Positions 35,789 to 46,202 of a stretch of 64,000 nucleotides of DNA are shown in pieces. The position numbers were made by a program, and so were the translations under genes. This DNA comes from Nitrospira sp. Lineage in GTDB: Bacteria; Nitrospirota; Nitrospiria; Nitrospirales; Nitrospiraceae. The DNA is taken from NCBI GenBank assembly GCA_031315995.1, contig JALDRG010000009.1, positions 167,993 through 231,992 of the forward strand, written 5' to 3'. Within the stretch, counting starts at the first letter, position 1. Each line of letters opens with the position of its first letter. The notes under the pieces are model-generated. The model did not search any database. It saw only the letters and a list, made by a program, of their open reading frames with translations, and was not told where the DNA came from.

Positions 35789-36190
35789 CTACTTGGGATG
35801 GGCATCCATCCAGGATTGCTTATCGAGTGCGGCTTCGCCGTCGTACTTCCGAAGCGGCGGAGCATCCCAGATCACCTTGTTGCCGGGAGCCAGATTGGCC
35901 GCCGCGACATAGTGCTTCTTGGCTTCGGCTTTCTCTCCCAATCGCTCCAGCGTCAACGCCAGGTTGTAATGCGCTTCCGCCAGTGTCTGGTCGGCTTGGA
36001 TCGTCGCCAGATACACCTGTCGAGCCCCGACCCAGTCTTGTCGCGCAAACAACTGATTGCCCTGTTCCAGCTGTTGGCTCACCACAGCGATGGTGCCCGC
36101 CGGCGCAAGGAGCGGCCGCACCTCGGGATGGTGCCGGCCGGCACACCCCACCACTATCAACATCGCGATTGCCCCAATCACACGCCTCAT
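35789..36190 (-). CDS. TPR-repeat lipoprotein
   Basis: A 133-residue protein with a lipoprotein signal peptide (lipobox IVVGC, mature Cys16) and two or three tetratricopeptide repeats (LEQGNQLFARQDWVGARQVY; AHYNLALTLERLGEKAEAKKHY). It starts 15 bases after the addA stop, so it is probably the last gene of that operon. It is likely to be an outer-membrane-attached assembly or scaffolding factor, with no enzymatic motif. Confidence 0.85.
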   Translation of the reverse strand: MRRVIGAIAMLIVVGCAGRHHPEVRPLLAPAGTIAVVSQQLEQGNQLFARQDWVGARQVYLATIQADQTLAEAHYNLALTLERLGEKAEAKKHYVAAANLAPGNKVIWDAPPLRKYDGEAALDKQSWMDAHPK

Positions 36191-36205
36191 GCCCCCTCCT
36201 TCCAG

Positions 36206-39200
36206 TCAGACCGTGACCGTCACACCCTGTCTCAGAAAAATGAATTCGAAGCCCGCAACCGACTCCCCCAAGGCTTGTACGACCGCCGACCGGTAGAGCT
36301 GCGCCTGTTCCCGATAGGCCTCCGCCCTTGCCGTCACCTGATCCGCGAGGATCATATCCGTCTTGTAATCGGCAATCCAGAGCTCGCCGTCGAGACGATA
36401 GATCAGATCGATGACCCCTTCCATGATTTGGCGACCGCCGTTCCAAGGCATGAGAAACGGCACTTCTCGTCCGATCACCGTCGCCCGGCGGAGTCGATCA
36501 TAGGCAGGAGATTGCGCGAACGTCCGCAGCAGGGTCCGCACCTCTTCAAGCAGGGTCTCTTGCGTCGCCTCATCCTGTCCATCGAGCGCCGGAGCGGCAT
36601 GGATGATCGACGCGATTTGAGACTCGGGATCTGCGGTGAAATCCCAGTATTGCAGCAGCCGGTGCACGATGGTCCCGACCACCTTCCCTCCCGTCGCACG
36701 TCCGGCTTGACCCGGATCCGGCTCAACCACCGATGCTGGTTTCTGAATGAAGTCCGACGGCGAAACTACCAAGGATTCCGATCGTTGCGTCTGCCAGATC
36801 CGATCACGCGCGCGCCAACGGTCTGAGAAGGCCTGGTCTATGACCGCCTCGTCCAAGACCGTCGGCCGCTCGCGCTGTCTGGTAGGCGGACGATCGTCGC
36901 CTTGGAGCATGGTCTGACGGAGGCCGACGCCACCGATCAGAATGTCCTGCTGATCGGCCAGGCCCAGTTCAGTTCCGGCAGCCTGCTCCAGGAGTTCCAG
37001 CAACGCGCCGCGCACCCGCCGTCGAGGCAGGGCGCCGGACAGCACCAGGCGCTCCCGCGCGCGCGTCATCCCGACGTAGAAGAGCCGGCGCCGTTCGGCC
37101 TGTTCGCGCGTGCGGGCCTTCTCAGCTACCAGCACCGCGCCCATGCTACACCGGCCCCCCAAGTCGAGGCCCTGCACTCCCGTCGACCAGTCATGCCAAA
37201 TGAGTGGTCGCGCGGGGCCACGGCCCGCCCCGTCCCCGTGGTGCAACCCGGCCAAAATCACCAGCGGAAACTCCAGCCCCTTCGCCTTATGGATCGTCAA
37301 CACACGAACGGCATCCAGGGTATCTTCCGACAAGGCGCTCTCCGCTTCTTCCGGTTGTTCGGTGAGCCGATCCAGCATCAGCTCGACGAATCCGGTCAAC
37401 GTGAGATTCGGACGATCAGCCAGGTCCGCCGCCATCTGGCGAACCTTGAGGAGATTGGCCGTCGCCTGCTCTCCGTGCAGTGACGCCGCCGCCAGCTCGA
37501 GTACCGGGAGCTGCGCAAAAATGAGATCCAGGGCCTCTGGCAAGGGACAACGGGGCGCCTGTTCGTGCAGCCGCAGAAGCGCCCCATACAGTCGTCGGAG
37601 CGGTTCGGCATGCGGAGTCGTCCAGTCTGCGAGGCGATCGACTTCGCGGTAGTCCAACGCCTGTCTCTCCTGCAGAACGACCAGCGCGGAGTCAGGGAGT
37701 CCTCCCACGGCCGAGCGGAGCAGACCCACCAGCGCGATACGGTCGTGAGGATTGTCGACGCACCGAAGGACGTTCACCAGGTCGATCACTTCTTGCCGCC
37801 GGTAAAAGTGCTTCTCTCCGTCGATCACATAGGCAATGTGATGCCGGCGGAGGGCTTCCAGATACTGTTCGGCCTGGGTCAATTTTCGAAACAGGAGCGC
37901 GATGTGGCCGGGTCGCAACCTGCTGTCCGGTCCGGTCGCCGCGACCCCTGCCTCAGACGGACTCAGCATCCGGGCGACCAGCAGCGCAATCTGTTCCGCC
38001 TCCACCCGGGTTGCCGCGGCGGAATCCAACTCGTCTTCTTCCTCCGAGGTCACCAGCCGGAGTTCCACGCCGGACATACGAAACTGACTGAATCGATTGG
38101 GTTGAACGGTGAGCGGAACATTCGGCGGCTGAATCGACGGTTGCGCGATGAGCAGGCGGTTAAACAGGCCATTGACCAGATCGAGCACCTGCGCATGGCT
38201 GCGAAAGTTCGTGGCAAGTTCGCAGCGCAACGCCCCGCTGCGTTCCAAGCGATCGACGACATGATCGAACGCCTCGATATCGGCTCGACGAAACGCGTAA
38301 ATCGACTGCTTCGGGTCCCCGACGATGAACAATTTCCCCGATTCGAGCTCCGTCTCGCGCCAGGACTCCGCCTGCGCTCCAAGGCGCTCGGCCAAATACA
38401 GCACGATCTCGTACTGCACCGGGTCCGTATCCTGAAATTCGTCCACCAGCAACGCGCGATAGTCGCGTTTCAATTGCTCCCGAATCGCCGGATGATCGCG
38501 GAGCAGCGCCCTGGCCTTGCCGACCAGCCCGTCGAACGTAAGCCACCCCGAATCCAAGAAGGACTTCCGCACCGCCTGCACGAACGGTGAGAGTACCGCC
38601 ACAAGATGCCGCAGCCGCTCATGATCGACTTTGAGCAATCGCCGGGCGATCCGCAGCAAGGACTCGGCGCCTGTCACATCTTCCTCTGCCCACCCGGTCG
38701 GCGCGGCCCCGAGCTCCTTCGCCAACAGCTCCTGCGTCTCATGTGGAACGGCCCGCAGCCCCTCCAGGCCTTTGGCCAACAGAAGGGCGAACAGTTCCGC
38801 GATCGCGGCAAGCATCAGCTCGATCTTACGCCGTTTGGGACGGTCATACCGCGCCAGGAGACCTTCAGCCGCGGCCTGCCGGAGTGTGAACCAGTCGCGC
38901 AGGGCTGGATTCAGGCTGGTTTCGGCCAACTGCTCCGTCAATCCCCTGAGATCGATCAAGTCACTGTGTAGGCTGTAGGCCAACTCCCGAAGTTCGTCGA
39001 GACTGAACGCATCCAAGAGCAGCCGCCAACGTCCATGGTCAGCGCCTGCCGTCCCCAACTCACGATCCAGCCACAGCTCCCATTCCCTGGTGAAATGCTC
39101 GTCGAACCGCGACCCGTCTTCATCCGTGTGAAAGGTCGGCATGACCCCGGCTTCGATGGGATACAGACGCAACAAATGCGCGGCAAAACTATGCAAAGTC

Positions 39201-39592
39201 CCGATCTGCGCCTTTTCGACATCGCGGAGGGCGGCGGCGGCCCGCGCCACGATCTCGTCGGTCGTCCAGCCATACCGCAGGCGCAGGTTGGCCACTGACA
39301 CCGTTCCGCTGCCGGCCGTAAGATCGTCGCGACCTTCCGCCTGCGCCAAGGCGCGCAGCCGCTCGCGCAAACGAAGTTTCATTTCGGTGGCCGCCTTGTT
39401 GGTGAAGGTCAAGGCCACGATGCGCGACAGGTCCAATGGATCGGAGCGGCGCATGAGCAGATACAACAGCCGGTTCACCAGCAACGTGGTTTTCCCTGTT
39501 CCCGCGCCGGCGATCACCACGACATTCCGATCGAAGGTCGTCGCGGCCGCCTCCCTGGCTGCGTGATCCGGAATCTGCTCCAAGTCAGTCAC
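36206..39592 (-). CDS. AddA-like helicase-nuclease (UvrD/Rep family, double-strand break repair)
   Basis: A 1128-residue SF1 helicase with Walker A GAGTGKTT, motif Ia TFTNKAATEMKLRLRER, Walker B LLVDEFQDTDPVQYEI, GDPKQSIYAFRRADI, VLTIHKAKGLEFPLV and FYVGMTRARERLVL. A C-terminal PD-(D/E)xK nuclease follows (EGVIDLIYRLDGELWIADYKTD, in two parts). With the AddB-like partner it processes broken DNA ends for recombination. The GTG start overlaps the addB stop by 8 bases. No separate RecC or RecD is present, so AddAB is the better assignment over RecBCD. Confidence 0.9.
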   Translation of the reverse strand: MTDLEQIPDHAAREAAATTFDRNVVVIAGAGTGKTTLLVNRLLYLLMRRSDPLDLSRIVALTFTNKAATEMKLRLRERLRALAQAEGRDDLTAGSGTVSVANLRLRYGWTTDEIVARAAAALRDVEKAQIGTLHSFAAHLLRLYPIEAGVMPTFHTDEDGSRFDEHFTREWELWLDRELGTAGADHGRWRLLLDAFSLDELRELAYSLHSDLIDLRGLTEQLAETSLNPALRDWFTLRQAAAEGLLARYDRPKRRKIELMLAAIAELFALLLAKGLEGLRAVPHETQELLAKELGAAPTGWAEEDVTGAESLLRIARRLLKVDHERLRHLVAVLSPFVQAVRKSFLDSGWLTFDGLVGKARALLRDHPAIREQLKRDYRALLVDEFQDTDPVQYEIVLYLAERLGAQAESWRETELESGKLFIVGDPKQSIYAFRRADIEAFDHVVDRLERSGALRCELATNFRSHAQVLDLVNGLFNRLLIAQPSIQPPNVPLTVQPNRFSQFRMSGVELRLVTSEEEDELDSAAATRVEAEQIALLVARMLSPSEAGVAATGPDSRLRPGHIALLFRKLTQAEQYLEALRRHHIAYVIDGEKHFYRRQEVIDLVNVLRCVDNPHDRIALVGLLRSAVGGLPDSALVVLQERQALDYREVDRLADWTTPHAEPLRRLYGALLRLHEQAPRCPLPEALDLIFAQLPVLELAAASLHGEQATANLLKVRQMAADLADRPNLTLTGFVELMLDRLTEQPEEAESALSEDTLDAVRVLTIHKAKGLEFPLVILAGLHHGDGAGRGPARPLIWHDWSTGVQGLDLGGRCSMGAVLVAEKARTREQAERRRLFYVGMTRARERLVLSGALPRRRVRGALLELLEQAAGTELGLADQQDILIGGVGLRQTMLQGDDRPPTRQRERPTVLDEAVIDQAFSDRWRARDRIWQTQRSESLVVSPSDFIQKPASVVEPDPGQAGRATGGKVVGTIVHRLLQYWDFTADPESQIASIIHAAPALDGQDEATQETLLEEVRTLLRTFAQSPAYDRLRRATVIGREVPFLMPWNGGRQIMEGVIDLIYRLDGELWIADYKTDMILADQVTARAEAYREQAQLYRSAVVQALGESVAGFEFIFLRQGVTVTV

Positions 39593-42500
39593 GCGCCACC
39601 TTCTGCGATCGCACCGCTCGTAGCCGCAAGGCCGGTGACGATCGATAGGCCCGCCACCAGCTGGGCTGGTGGGCCAAACGGCATGCGGTTGAAAATTCGC
39701 AATGGGCGCAGTGGGCGTCCGGCACGATAAAATGTTGCCCGGCGCGCACGCCGTCGAGCAGCACCTGCATCGTCCGACTCAACATCGGACCCGAAGGGCC
39801 CTGCCAGGCCGAGGCCGCAAAGGAGGTGCGTTCTACGGCAGGAACGGCGCGCGGCAGCAGGTAGAGGAAATCGACCTGTTCTGGCAATGGTCCCGGTCGG
39901 CGGCTGGACCACCCTTCAGGGGTCATCAGGGCATAGAGCGCGGGCTGCAGACGCTGAGCACGCACGGCCGCCTGCAGGAGATGACGATCCTTGGCCTCGA
40001 CCCGATCATTCGCGCGGTATTTGTAATCGATTACCCGCACCGCGCCGGATGCCGGATGCCGATCGACACGATCCCATCGTCCACGAAGCAGAATCTCCTC
40101 CCCACCCGAGCCATCCGACCATGTTCCTCTGGCATCGATTTCGAACTCGACCGGAAGAAAGCCCGACGCCAGAGCCGTCTCGCGATCGAGGGTCATGGCC
40201 GCCTCGATCAATCGCCCGACCGATTCTTGTGCCAATTGCCACGTCAGGGCATATCCGGTTCCATGCGTCATCGCATAGGTGGCAAAGGCCTGTGCGACGG
40301 CGTGAGTCACCTCGGCGGCAATGACGGAAGCGGAGAGCGCCTCTTTGGGCCACCCCTGTCGGATCAGAGCCAGATAGGAGAGCCGCAATGCGTCATGGCA
40401 GAGCTGTCCCATGGCCGGCGGCGTGAGCTGCATGGCCGGCTTGTGGCGGACCGATTCGAGATCGAGCACCTGTCCGGCGAAATATTGAAAGGGACAGCGC
40501 GCATAGGTTTCCAACGCGGTCGGTGAGAACCCGCGTTCGATCACTCGTCGCCAATGGGCAGTCGCATCCGTGAGCATGCCATCGTACGCCGTGAGCGCCG
40601 GCCGGTTGGTTTCGATGACGCCTTGGGCCTCTAGTCCATGGGAAAATAACAACGCATCACGCCCGACCGCCTCCAACAGGACAGACACGTCGGACCCCTG
40701 GAGCACCGAACTGACGGTGAGCTCCTCACGCGTCAACAGCGGCGGCGTAAACAGCGGAAGCGTCACCCGATCCGGCCACCGACGTGGAAGGGCGAACGCA
40801 ACCTCTGCGGCGGATAGGTGTGGCACAGCGCCGACGGTATCGAGATATCCGGACGGCGCCAGCGGACGACCGGCGGCATCCGCCCGTTGGTAGGAGAGGT
40901 ACAGCCGTTCCCGGGCCGATGCTCGCAGCAGTTCGAACAGGAGCGCCTCTTCCCCATACCCGTGAAGCTTTTGGTCGATCTTGTAGCCCAGGGTTTCACT
41001 CAAGATCAGTCGATGCCGATCGCGAAGAAATCCGTCCTCATGGATGAACCGTGGGAATAGCTTTTCGTTCATCCCGATGAGGAACAGGGCCCGAAAGCCT
41101 ACACCACGCGCCGCCATCGCATCCAACACCAGCACGCCGTGATGTGAGGACGGCGCCACGGCGCAGGTCGTTCGCTCCAACAGCCGCGAAAACGTCTCGG
41201 TCCATTCCACCCAGGTGATGCTGACGCCGAGCCGATCCAGCTCCCGCAACTGGGCGAACACCACGGACAGCGCTTCGCCGACATCACGAGCCTCCTCTTC
41301 CCATGCCGTCCCCTCGACCGTCTTGGACGGTTCGAGGGGAATGGTCAGATGTTCTCGAGCCAGCGAACAGAAGGCATCGGTCAGGGCCGCGTATCCGCCC
41401 TGCTCCGGAAGTCGATTCACATCGTCGATCAGCGGCGACAGACTGCTCCAGAGCAAGCGCAACTGCGCGCCATCGATCGACAGGGACCCGAGATCCTCCG
41501 TGAAGGTCTCGTCGCCGTCGGTCGCCCAGGCTTCCAATCGTCCCACTTGCGCAAGCCGCCGCCACTCCTCCTCGCCTCGGGTAATCCCGAGCGCCAGCAC
41601 CGCCACAGGCCAGAGGTCGGGACGCGGTTCGATGCCGCTGGTCCGATTCGTGAGGCGTCGATTCCATGGGGAGGTCACCACGTCCAGCATCGCCGGTCGA
41701 TGCAGCTCGCTTTCCTTGAGCCGGGCAAGGTGAAGCAACGTTTTCACCGCCGGCTCCTGCAACAGCGGCAATGTAGCGCTGGACACGAATGGAATACGAT
41801 GTTGGTCGAATATTCGTCTCAAGGAGCCCTGGTACGGCGCGAGGGTGCGTCCCACCACACCGATCTCGTCGAAATGGTATCCGTTGGTCTCCACCAGCGA
41901 CAGGATTTGCTTGCAGACCAGCGTCAATTCATCGTCGCCCCCGGCGGTATTTCGCACCTCAACCGCGAGATTCACTGTGCGGGATTCGGAGTGAACATCG
42001 CCGGACGACAGTCCCGATCGTTCGTCGGTACCTCCGGCGAGTGGATACAGAGAGCGCTCCAGAAACTGCTTTGCGAAGCCATAGGCCGGTTGTTCGCCGA
42101 GCGGGAAATAAACGGTGACCGGGAAACAGGCACTCAGGGCTTCCAGGAGGGTCAACTGGATTTGCGTCAGGTCGTATGACCCGTAGTACCACAGCCCCGT
42201 GAGACTGCGGAGAAACGGAGAGGCCGACACGTCGTCGGAGACGAGCGCGGCCAAATCATCAGGAGACCCGACCCCCAGAGCCGCACTGCTCTCGCGCAGC
42301 GCGGCATATAAGGTAAACAATCCTTTGAGCTTCTCACCATCTTCCGACGGGAATTGGCCCTCATCGATCGCGCGCAAGGCCACGGCGGAATCCACCGTCG
42401 CATCCTTGAGGTCTCGCAGACTGGCCCACAACGCCGGCCAGGCTCCCGGAGGCAAGTGCGACAAACAAAGCGCCTCGGTCTGTGGAACGTTGCGCGTCCC

Positions 42501-42815
42501 GAGATTGTGCAGCAGGTGCTCGAAGAAGAAATCCGTCACCAGGTCGAGACTCCGCTCCATGCCGGAGCCCCTCGCGCACGTGCGACGTTCGCGGTCCAGC
42601 TGCAGGGCGAGTTGGTGAAACGAGAGGATATGCACGTTGAGCAAGGCCAGGCCACGCTGCACGACCAGCAATCGCTTGAGCGATCGCCGCAGCTGATCCG
42701 ACGGCACGATAAGCGCGACCGCGGCCTGGGGAGACTGAGATTTGAGTGCCAGGAGATCGTGAACCAGCGCGGATTCGAGTGTGGGATGGAACGGGCCGGT
42801 GACGAGGCGGAGCAT
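39585..42815 (-). CDS. AddB-like nuclease with iron-sulfur cysteine cluster
   Basis: A 1076-residue partner of AddA. The N-terminal half is a degenerate SF1 helicase-like region without a clear Walker A. The C-terminal PD-(D/E)xK nuclease has the motif RVIDYKYRAND. Four cysteines in the arrangement of the AddB [4Fe-4S] staple are visible: one in ARCPFQYF and three in HCAHCEFSTAC near the end. It overlaps addA by 8 bases, so the two subunits are made together. Confidence 0.88.
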   Translation of the reverse strand: MLRLVTGPFHPTLESALVHDLLALKSQSPQAAVALIVPSDQLRRSLKRLLVVQRGLALLNVHILSFHQLALQLDRERRTCARGSGMERSLDLVTDFFFEHLLHNLGTRNVPQTEALCLSHLPPGAWPALWASLRDLKDATVDSAVALRAIDEGQFPSEDGEKLKGLFTLYAALRESSAALGVGSPDDLAALVSDDVSASPFLRSLTGLWYYGSYDLTQIQLTLLEALSACFPVTVYFPLGEQPAYGFAKQFLERSLYPLAGGTDERSGLSSGDVHSESRTVNLAVEVRNTAGGDDELTLVCKQILSLVETNGYHFDEIGVVGRTLAPYQGSLRRIFDQHRIPFVSSATLPLLQEPAVKTLLHLARLKESELHRPAMLDVVTSPWNRRLTNRTSGIEPRPDLWPVAVLALGITRGEEEWRRLAQVGRLEAWATDGDETFTEDLGSLSIDGAQLRLLWSSLSPLIDDVNRLPEQGGYAALTDAFCSLAREHLTIPLEPSKTVEGTAWEEEARDVGEALSVVFAQLRELDRLGVSITWVEWTETFSRLLERTTCAVAPSSHHGVLVLDAMAARGVGFRALFLIGMNEKLFPRFIHEDGFLRDRHRLILSETLGYKIDQKLHGYGEEALLFELLRASARERLYLSYQRADAAGRPLAPSGYLDTVGAVPHLSAAEVAFALPRRWPDRVTLPLFTPPLLTREELTVSSVLQGSDVSVLLEAVGRDALLFSHGLEAQGVIETNRPALTAYDGMLTDATAHWRRVIERGFSPTALETYARCPFQYFAGQVLDLESVRHKPAMQLTPPAMGQLCHDALRLSYLALIRQGWPKEALSASVIAAEVTHAVAQAFATYAMTHGTGYALTWQLAQESVGRLIEAAMTLDRETALASGFLPVEFEIDARGTWSDGSGGEEILLRGRWDRVDRHPASGAVRVIDYKYRANDRVEAKDRHLLQAAVRAQRLQPALYALMTPEGWSSRRPGPLPEQVDFLYLLPRAVPAVERTSFAASAWQGPSGPMLSRTMQVLLDGVRAGQHFIVPDAHCAHCEFSTACRLAHQPSWWRAYRSSPALRLRAVRSQKVARD

Positions 42816-42920
42816 GGAGACCGTGGACCGTTAATCGTGAAGCGTCAGGCGGAGAGCCTGAGAGATGATCTCGCAAGCTCCCTCTGCGTTACGCGTGACG
42901 GGCAAGGAGACGGCGATCTA

Positions 42921-43085
42921 CTAGCCCGTTTCCGGCCCCAACAGTTCTCCATTGCAATCGATGCAGGCCCAATCGCCGTCGATGAACTTCATCGGGTCCC
43001 CGCAGGTCCCGCATTCAGGAGGCGGGCCTTTATCGATCATGGGAAGAACCGGCAGTTCAAAATCATCGTCATCAGGAACCGTCAT
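42921..43085 (-). CDS. Small zinc-ribbon protein (54 residues)
   Basis: The frame runs from ATG 43085 to TAG 42921 and has a GGAG site 4 bases before the ATG. The N-terminus is acidic (TVPDDDDFELP), followed by a rubredoxin-like or zinc-ribbon pair of CxxC knuckles (CGTCGDPM and CIDCNGEL). It lies 11 bases after the glutaredoxin-like gene and 105 bases before addB on the same strand. Short length and two knuckles suggest a metal-binding or nucleic-acid-binding helper; the function is unknown. Confidence 0.75.
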   Translation of the reverse strand: MTVPDDDDFELPVLPMIDKGPPPECGTCGDPMKFIDGDWACIDCNGELLGPETG

Positions 43086-43096
43086 ATCGCTCCGAT

Positions 43097-43363
43097 CTAT
43101 GCGCCCTGGGGCTTCATTTTCATCTGCAACGCCTTTTCGGCGCTTTGACGAGGCGGCACACCCACGAATGTCAGCCGGCCATCGATAATGGTCGCGGGCA
43201 CTGCCCGGACCGAATGCCGATTCGCCAACTCCTGGCCATCCGGGGTCGTAATATCAACCTCGCGATAGCTAAAGCTATACTTGACCCTCAGTTCCTTCCA
43301 CACACGTTTCGCCGATGGACAGGCCCCACAGGTCGGTGAATGCAACAAGGTGATATTCGGCAT
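43097..43363 (-). CDS. Thioredoxin/glutaredoxin-fold small protein
   Basis: An 88-residue protein with a CxxC active site at the N-terminus ([17 protein letters not shown]) and the cis-Pro motif [17 protein letters not shown], that is, the minimal glutaredoxin-like fold. It would act as a cytosolic thiol-disulfide oxidoreductase. ATG 43363 is preferred because AAGGAGAGG lies before it; a TTG start two codons earlier also exists. It is the first gene of a minus-strand run that continues with the zinc-ribbon protein, addB and addA. Confidence 0.85.
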   Translation of the reverse strand: MPNITLLHSPTCGACPSAKRVWKELRVKYSFSYREVDITTPDGQELANRHSVRAVPATIIDGRLTFVGVPPRQSAEKALQMKMKPQGA

Positions 43364-43525
43364 GGACAACCCCTCTCCTTAACGTGCACGGATCTTAGCA
43401 CCCGCGGAGACGAGCGCGCAAGCGAGTGCGCGCCTGACATTCATCATCGAGCCGTATATACTACGCGCGACATCATCCAGGCGTACGGCCCTACCATTAT
43501 TCATCACCGCCTTAATGAGGAATCC

Positions 43526-45178
43526 ATGGCACTCCATCCTCGTGCCGGTCAACCGGCGCAACCGAACGAATTGGTCAATCTCTCAAAACTCGATCAGGCC
43601 TACTTCGGGGAGGTACCGGACCCGTCCGATCCCCAGCAACGCGTCAGTTTCGGCACCAGCGGTCATCGCGGCTCATCTCTCCGTCTCACCTTCAACGAAG
43701 CACACATTCTCGCCATTACCCAAGCCATCTGCGAGTACCGCGCACAGGCCGGCACCACCGGTCCCCTATTCATCGGCCGGGATACCCACGCCCTGTCCGC
43801 GCCCGCTCAACGCAGCGCGCTGGAGGTATTGGCCGCAAACGGCGTTCAGGTCCGCATGGATCGCGACGATGGGTATACCCCTACGCCGGTGATCTCCCAC
43901 GCGATTGTCACCGCCAATCGAGGACGAACCTCCGGCCTCGCCGATGGCATCATCGTCACCCCATCCCACAATCCTCCGGAAGACGGCGGCTTCAAGTACA
44001 ACCCGCCGCACGGCGGCCCGGCGGATACGGAGACGACCAAGGCGATCGAGCATCGAGCTAATGAATTACTGGCGACCAAATTACATGGCGTGAAACGCGT
44101 CCACTACGAACGTGCCCTGACGGCGGGCTCTACGGCACGGCATGATTTCATCAGCACCTACCTCGCAGACCTGGCCAACGTGGTCGATCTCGAACGTATC
44201 AAAGCGGCGAAGGTGCGCCTGGGCGTCGATCCATTGGGTGGCGCGGCGGTGGCTTATTGGCGTCCGCTGGCCGAGCGTTACGGCTTGGACCTCCACATCG
44301 TCAACGAAGCCGTCGATCCGACCTTTCAATTCATGACGCTGGATTGGGACGGGAAGATCCGCATGGACTGCTCCTCACCCCATGCCATGGCCTCACTCAT
44401 CAAATTGAAAGACCGCTTCGATCTCGCCTTCGGCAACGATACGGATACTGATCGTCATGGCATCGTGACCCCTCGAAGCGGCTTGATGAACCCCAACCAC
44501 TACCTGGCCGCTGCGATCTCGTACCTCTTCAGCCATCGCCCCGGATGGACAACAGGCGCAGGAATCGGCAAGACCGTCGTCAGCAGCAGCATCATCGACC
44601 GCGTCGCCGGCAGCCTACGGCGCCGACTGGTCGAAGTGCCGGTGGGCTTCAAGTGGTTCGTGCCAGGCCTCAGCGACGGCTCGTTGGGATTCGGCGGCGA
44701 GGAAAGTGCGGGGGCGGCGTTTCTCCGCCAGGATGGCACCACGTGGGTCACCGACAAGGATGGCATCATCATGGATCTGCTGGCCGCGGAAATGTTGGCG
44801 GTGACCGGCAAGAATCCTGCACAACTCTATACGGAGTTGACGACTCAATTGGGCGAACCAGTGTACGAACGCATCGACGCACCGGCCACGCGGGCCCAGA
44901 AAGCCGCCCTCCAGAAATTCTCCCCGCAACAAGTACTCAGTCGAGAACTCGCCGGAGAACCGATCACCGCGATGTTGACGGAGGCACCCGGGAATAAGGC
45001 TTCAATCGGAGGCCTCAAAGTTACCACGAAAAACGGGTGGTTTGCCGCGCGCCCGAGCGGAACCGAAGATGTGTATAAACTCTACGCGGAAAGCTTCAAC
45101 GGCTCGGACCACCTCCGACGAATTCAGGAGGATGCGCAGGCCTTGATCAGCCAGGTCTTTTCCAGCGCCGGAGCCTGA
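43526..45178 (+). CDS. pgm: Phosphoglucomutase (alpha-D-glucose phosphate-specific)
   Basis: Interconverts glucose-1-phosphate and glucose-6-phosphate for glycogen and nucleotide-sugar metabolism. The 550-residue protein is the normal length for the family. It has the N-terminal FGTSGHRG, the phosphoserine loop [11 protein letters not shown] with S147, the metal-binding [10 protein letters not shown], the sugar-recognition GGEESAG and the phosphate-binding [13 protein letters not shown] 43526 follows GAGGA. It is divergent from the glutaredoxin-addB-addA run. Confidence 0.95.
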   Translation: MALHPRAGQPAQPNELVNLSKLDQAYFGEVPDPSDPQQRVSFGTSGHRGSSLRLTFNEAHILAITQAICEYRAQAGTTGPLFIGRDTHALSAPAQRSALEVLAANGVQVRMDRDDGYTPTPVISHAIVTANRGRTSGLADGIIVTPSHNPPEDGGFKYNPPHGGPADTETTKAIEHRANELLATKLHGVKRVHYERALTAGSTARHDFISTYLADLANVVDLERIKAAKVRLGVDPLGGAAVAYWRPLAERYGLDLHIVNEAVDPTFQFMTLDWDGKIRMDCSSPHAMASLIKLKDRFDLAFGNDTDTDRHGIVTPRSGLMNPNHYLAAAISYLFSHRPGWTTGAGIGKTVVSSSIIDRVAGSLRRRLVEVPVGFKWFVPGLSDGSLGFGGEESAGAAFLRQDGTTWVTDKDGIIMDLLAAEMLAVTGKNPAQLYTELTTQLGEPVYERIDAPATRAQKAALQKFSPQQVLSRELAGEPITAMLTEAPGNKASIGGLKVTTKNGWFAARPSGTEDVYKLYAESFNGSDHLRRIQEDAQALISQVFSSAGA

Positions 45179-45281
45179 CGGGATGGGGAAAACGTTCGGC
45201 GGCGGGCGCGACCTCCGTGAAGCGCATTTCCTCAGGGTCCGCGCCGAGTTGATTCTGGCCATCAGCTATACTTAATCCAGT

Positions 45282-45980
45282 ATGCTGGGACTGTCTCGCA
45301 CGTTCTCGACCTTGCTCATCGGCGTCACACTCAGCGCCTGCGCCGCGCCTTCGTCGCAGGCGCTCCGTCAGACAGTCACTCCGATCCCAAATTGTTGCCA
45401 CGCGACCCAGGCCGACCCTCGCCGACAGGCGATCGTCCGAACGGCGGTCACCCTCATCGGCGCCACGACGATCGAGAGCCAGGGCCGTCGGATCGCCTAC
45501 GATTGCGCCGGAGTGACCCGCGCCATCTACCTCGCCCATGGCATCGATCTGTTTGAAGGAGGTGCGGGTGGCGGACAAGCCAACGGCGTCGGCCTGATCT
45601 ACAACCATCTTCGCACACATGGACGACTCCACCGTGGTCCGGTCGTGCATGGCGGCGACCTGGTATTCTTCGACAACACCTGGGATTACAACGGGGACGG
45701 TCTCGTCAACGACCCCTTGACCCATGTGGGAATCGTGGAGACAGTAGAGCCCAACGGCACGATCGTCTTTATCAGCCGTGTGGCCGGGGCGATTGAGCGA
45801 TATCGGATGAACGTGGCGCAGCCTCATCTGCATCGCACGACCGACGGCCGCGTACTCAATGACTACATGCGGCGTAAGCACTGGCGAGACGGCGCACAGA
45901 CTCCCTATCTGACCGGCGAGTTATTTGCCGCTTTCGGCACGAGAGTGGTAGAGTCGTCCCCATCACCAGACAGACGGTAA
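45282..45980 (+). CDS. NlpC/P60-type cell-wall lipoprotein
   Basis: A 232-residue protein with a lipoprotein signal (lipobox LSAC, Cys20). The catalytic region looks like a papain-fold NlpC/P60 or CHAP-like peptidase: the nucleophile Cys in YDCAGVTRAIY and the His in DPLTHVGIVE, followed by a strand. Such enzymes cut peptidoglycan stem peptides. Unlike many NlpC/P60 proteins it has WDYNGDGLVND between the two residues, a possible calcium-type loop. It is followed by yacG after 5 bases. Confidence 0.75.
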   Translation: MLGLSRTFSTLLIGVTLSACAAPSSQALRQTVTPIPNCCHATQADPRRQAIVRTAVTLIGATTIESQGRRIAYDCAGVTRAIYLAHGIDLFEGGAGGGQANGVGLIYNHLRTHGRLHRGPVVHGGDLVFFDNTWDYNGDGLVNDPLTHVGIVETVEPNGTIVFISRVAGAIERYRMNVAQPHLHRTTDGRVLNDYMRRKHWRDGAQTPYLTGELFAAFGTRVVESSPSPDRR

Positions 45981-45985
45981 ATACC

Positions 45986-46186
45986 TTGTCCCCTACTCAG
46001 CCTTCCATCAACCGCTGCCCCGAATGCCGCCGGCCCACCACTTGGCAGGACAATCCCTGGCGTCCGTTTTGTTCGGAACGATGTCAAACGATCGATTTGG
46101 GGGCCTGGGCAGGGGAGCAGTACCTCGTGGCAGGGCCGAGCCTGACTGTAGGTGGATCGGAAGCGGTGTCGCCGGACAACGATTGA
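45986..46186 (+). CDS. yacG: YacG-like zinc-finger protein (DNA gyrase inhibitor family)
   Basis: A 66-residue protein with the YacG signature: two zinc knuckles and the following motif, CPECRRPTTW, NPWRPFCSERC and DLGAWAGEQY. E. coli YacG binds and inhibits GyrB. The start appears to be TTG 45986, 5 bases after the previous stop, so it may depend on translational coupling. The C-terminal tail is short and acidic. Confidence 0.85.
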   Translation: MSPTQPSINRCPECRRPTTWQDNPWRPFCSERCQTIDLGAWAGEQYLVAGPSLTVGGSEAVSPDND

Positions 46187-46202
46187 TCGGCCCGTCACTC
46201 GC

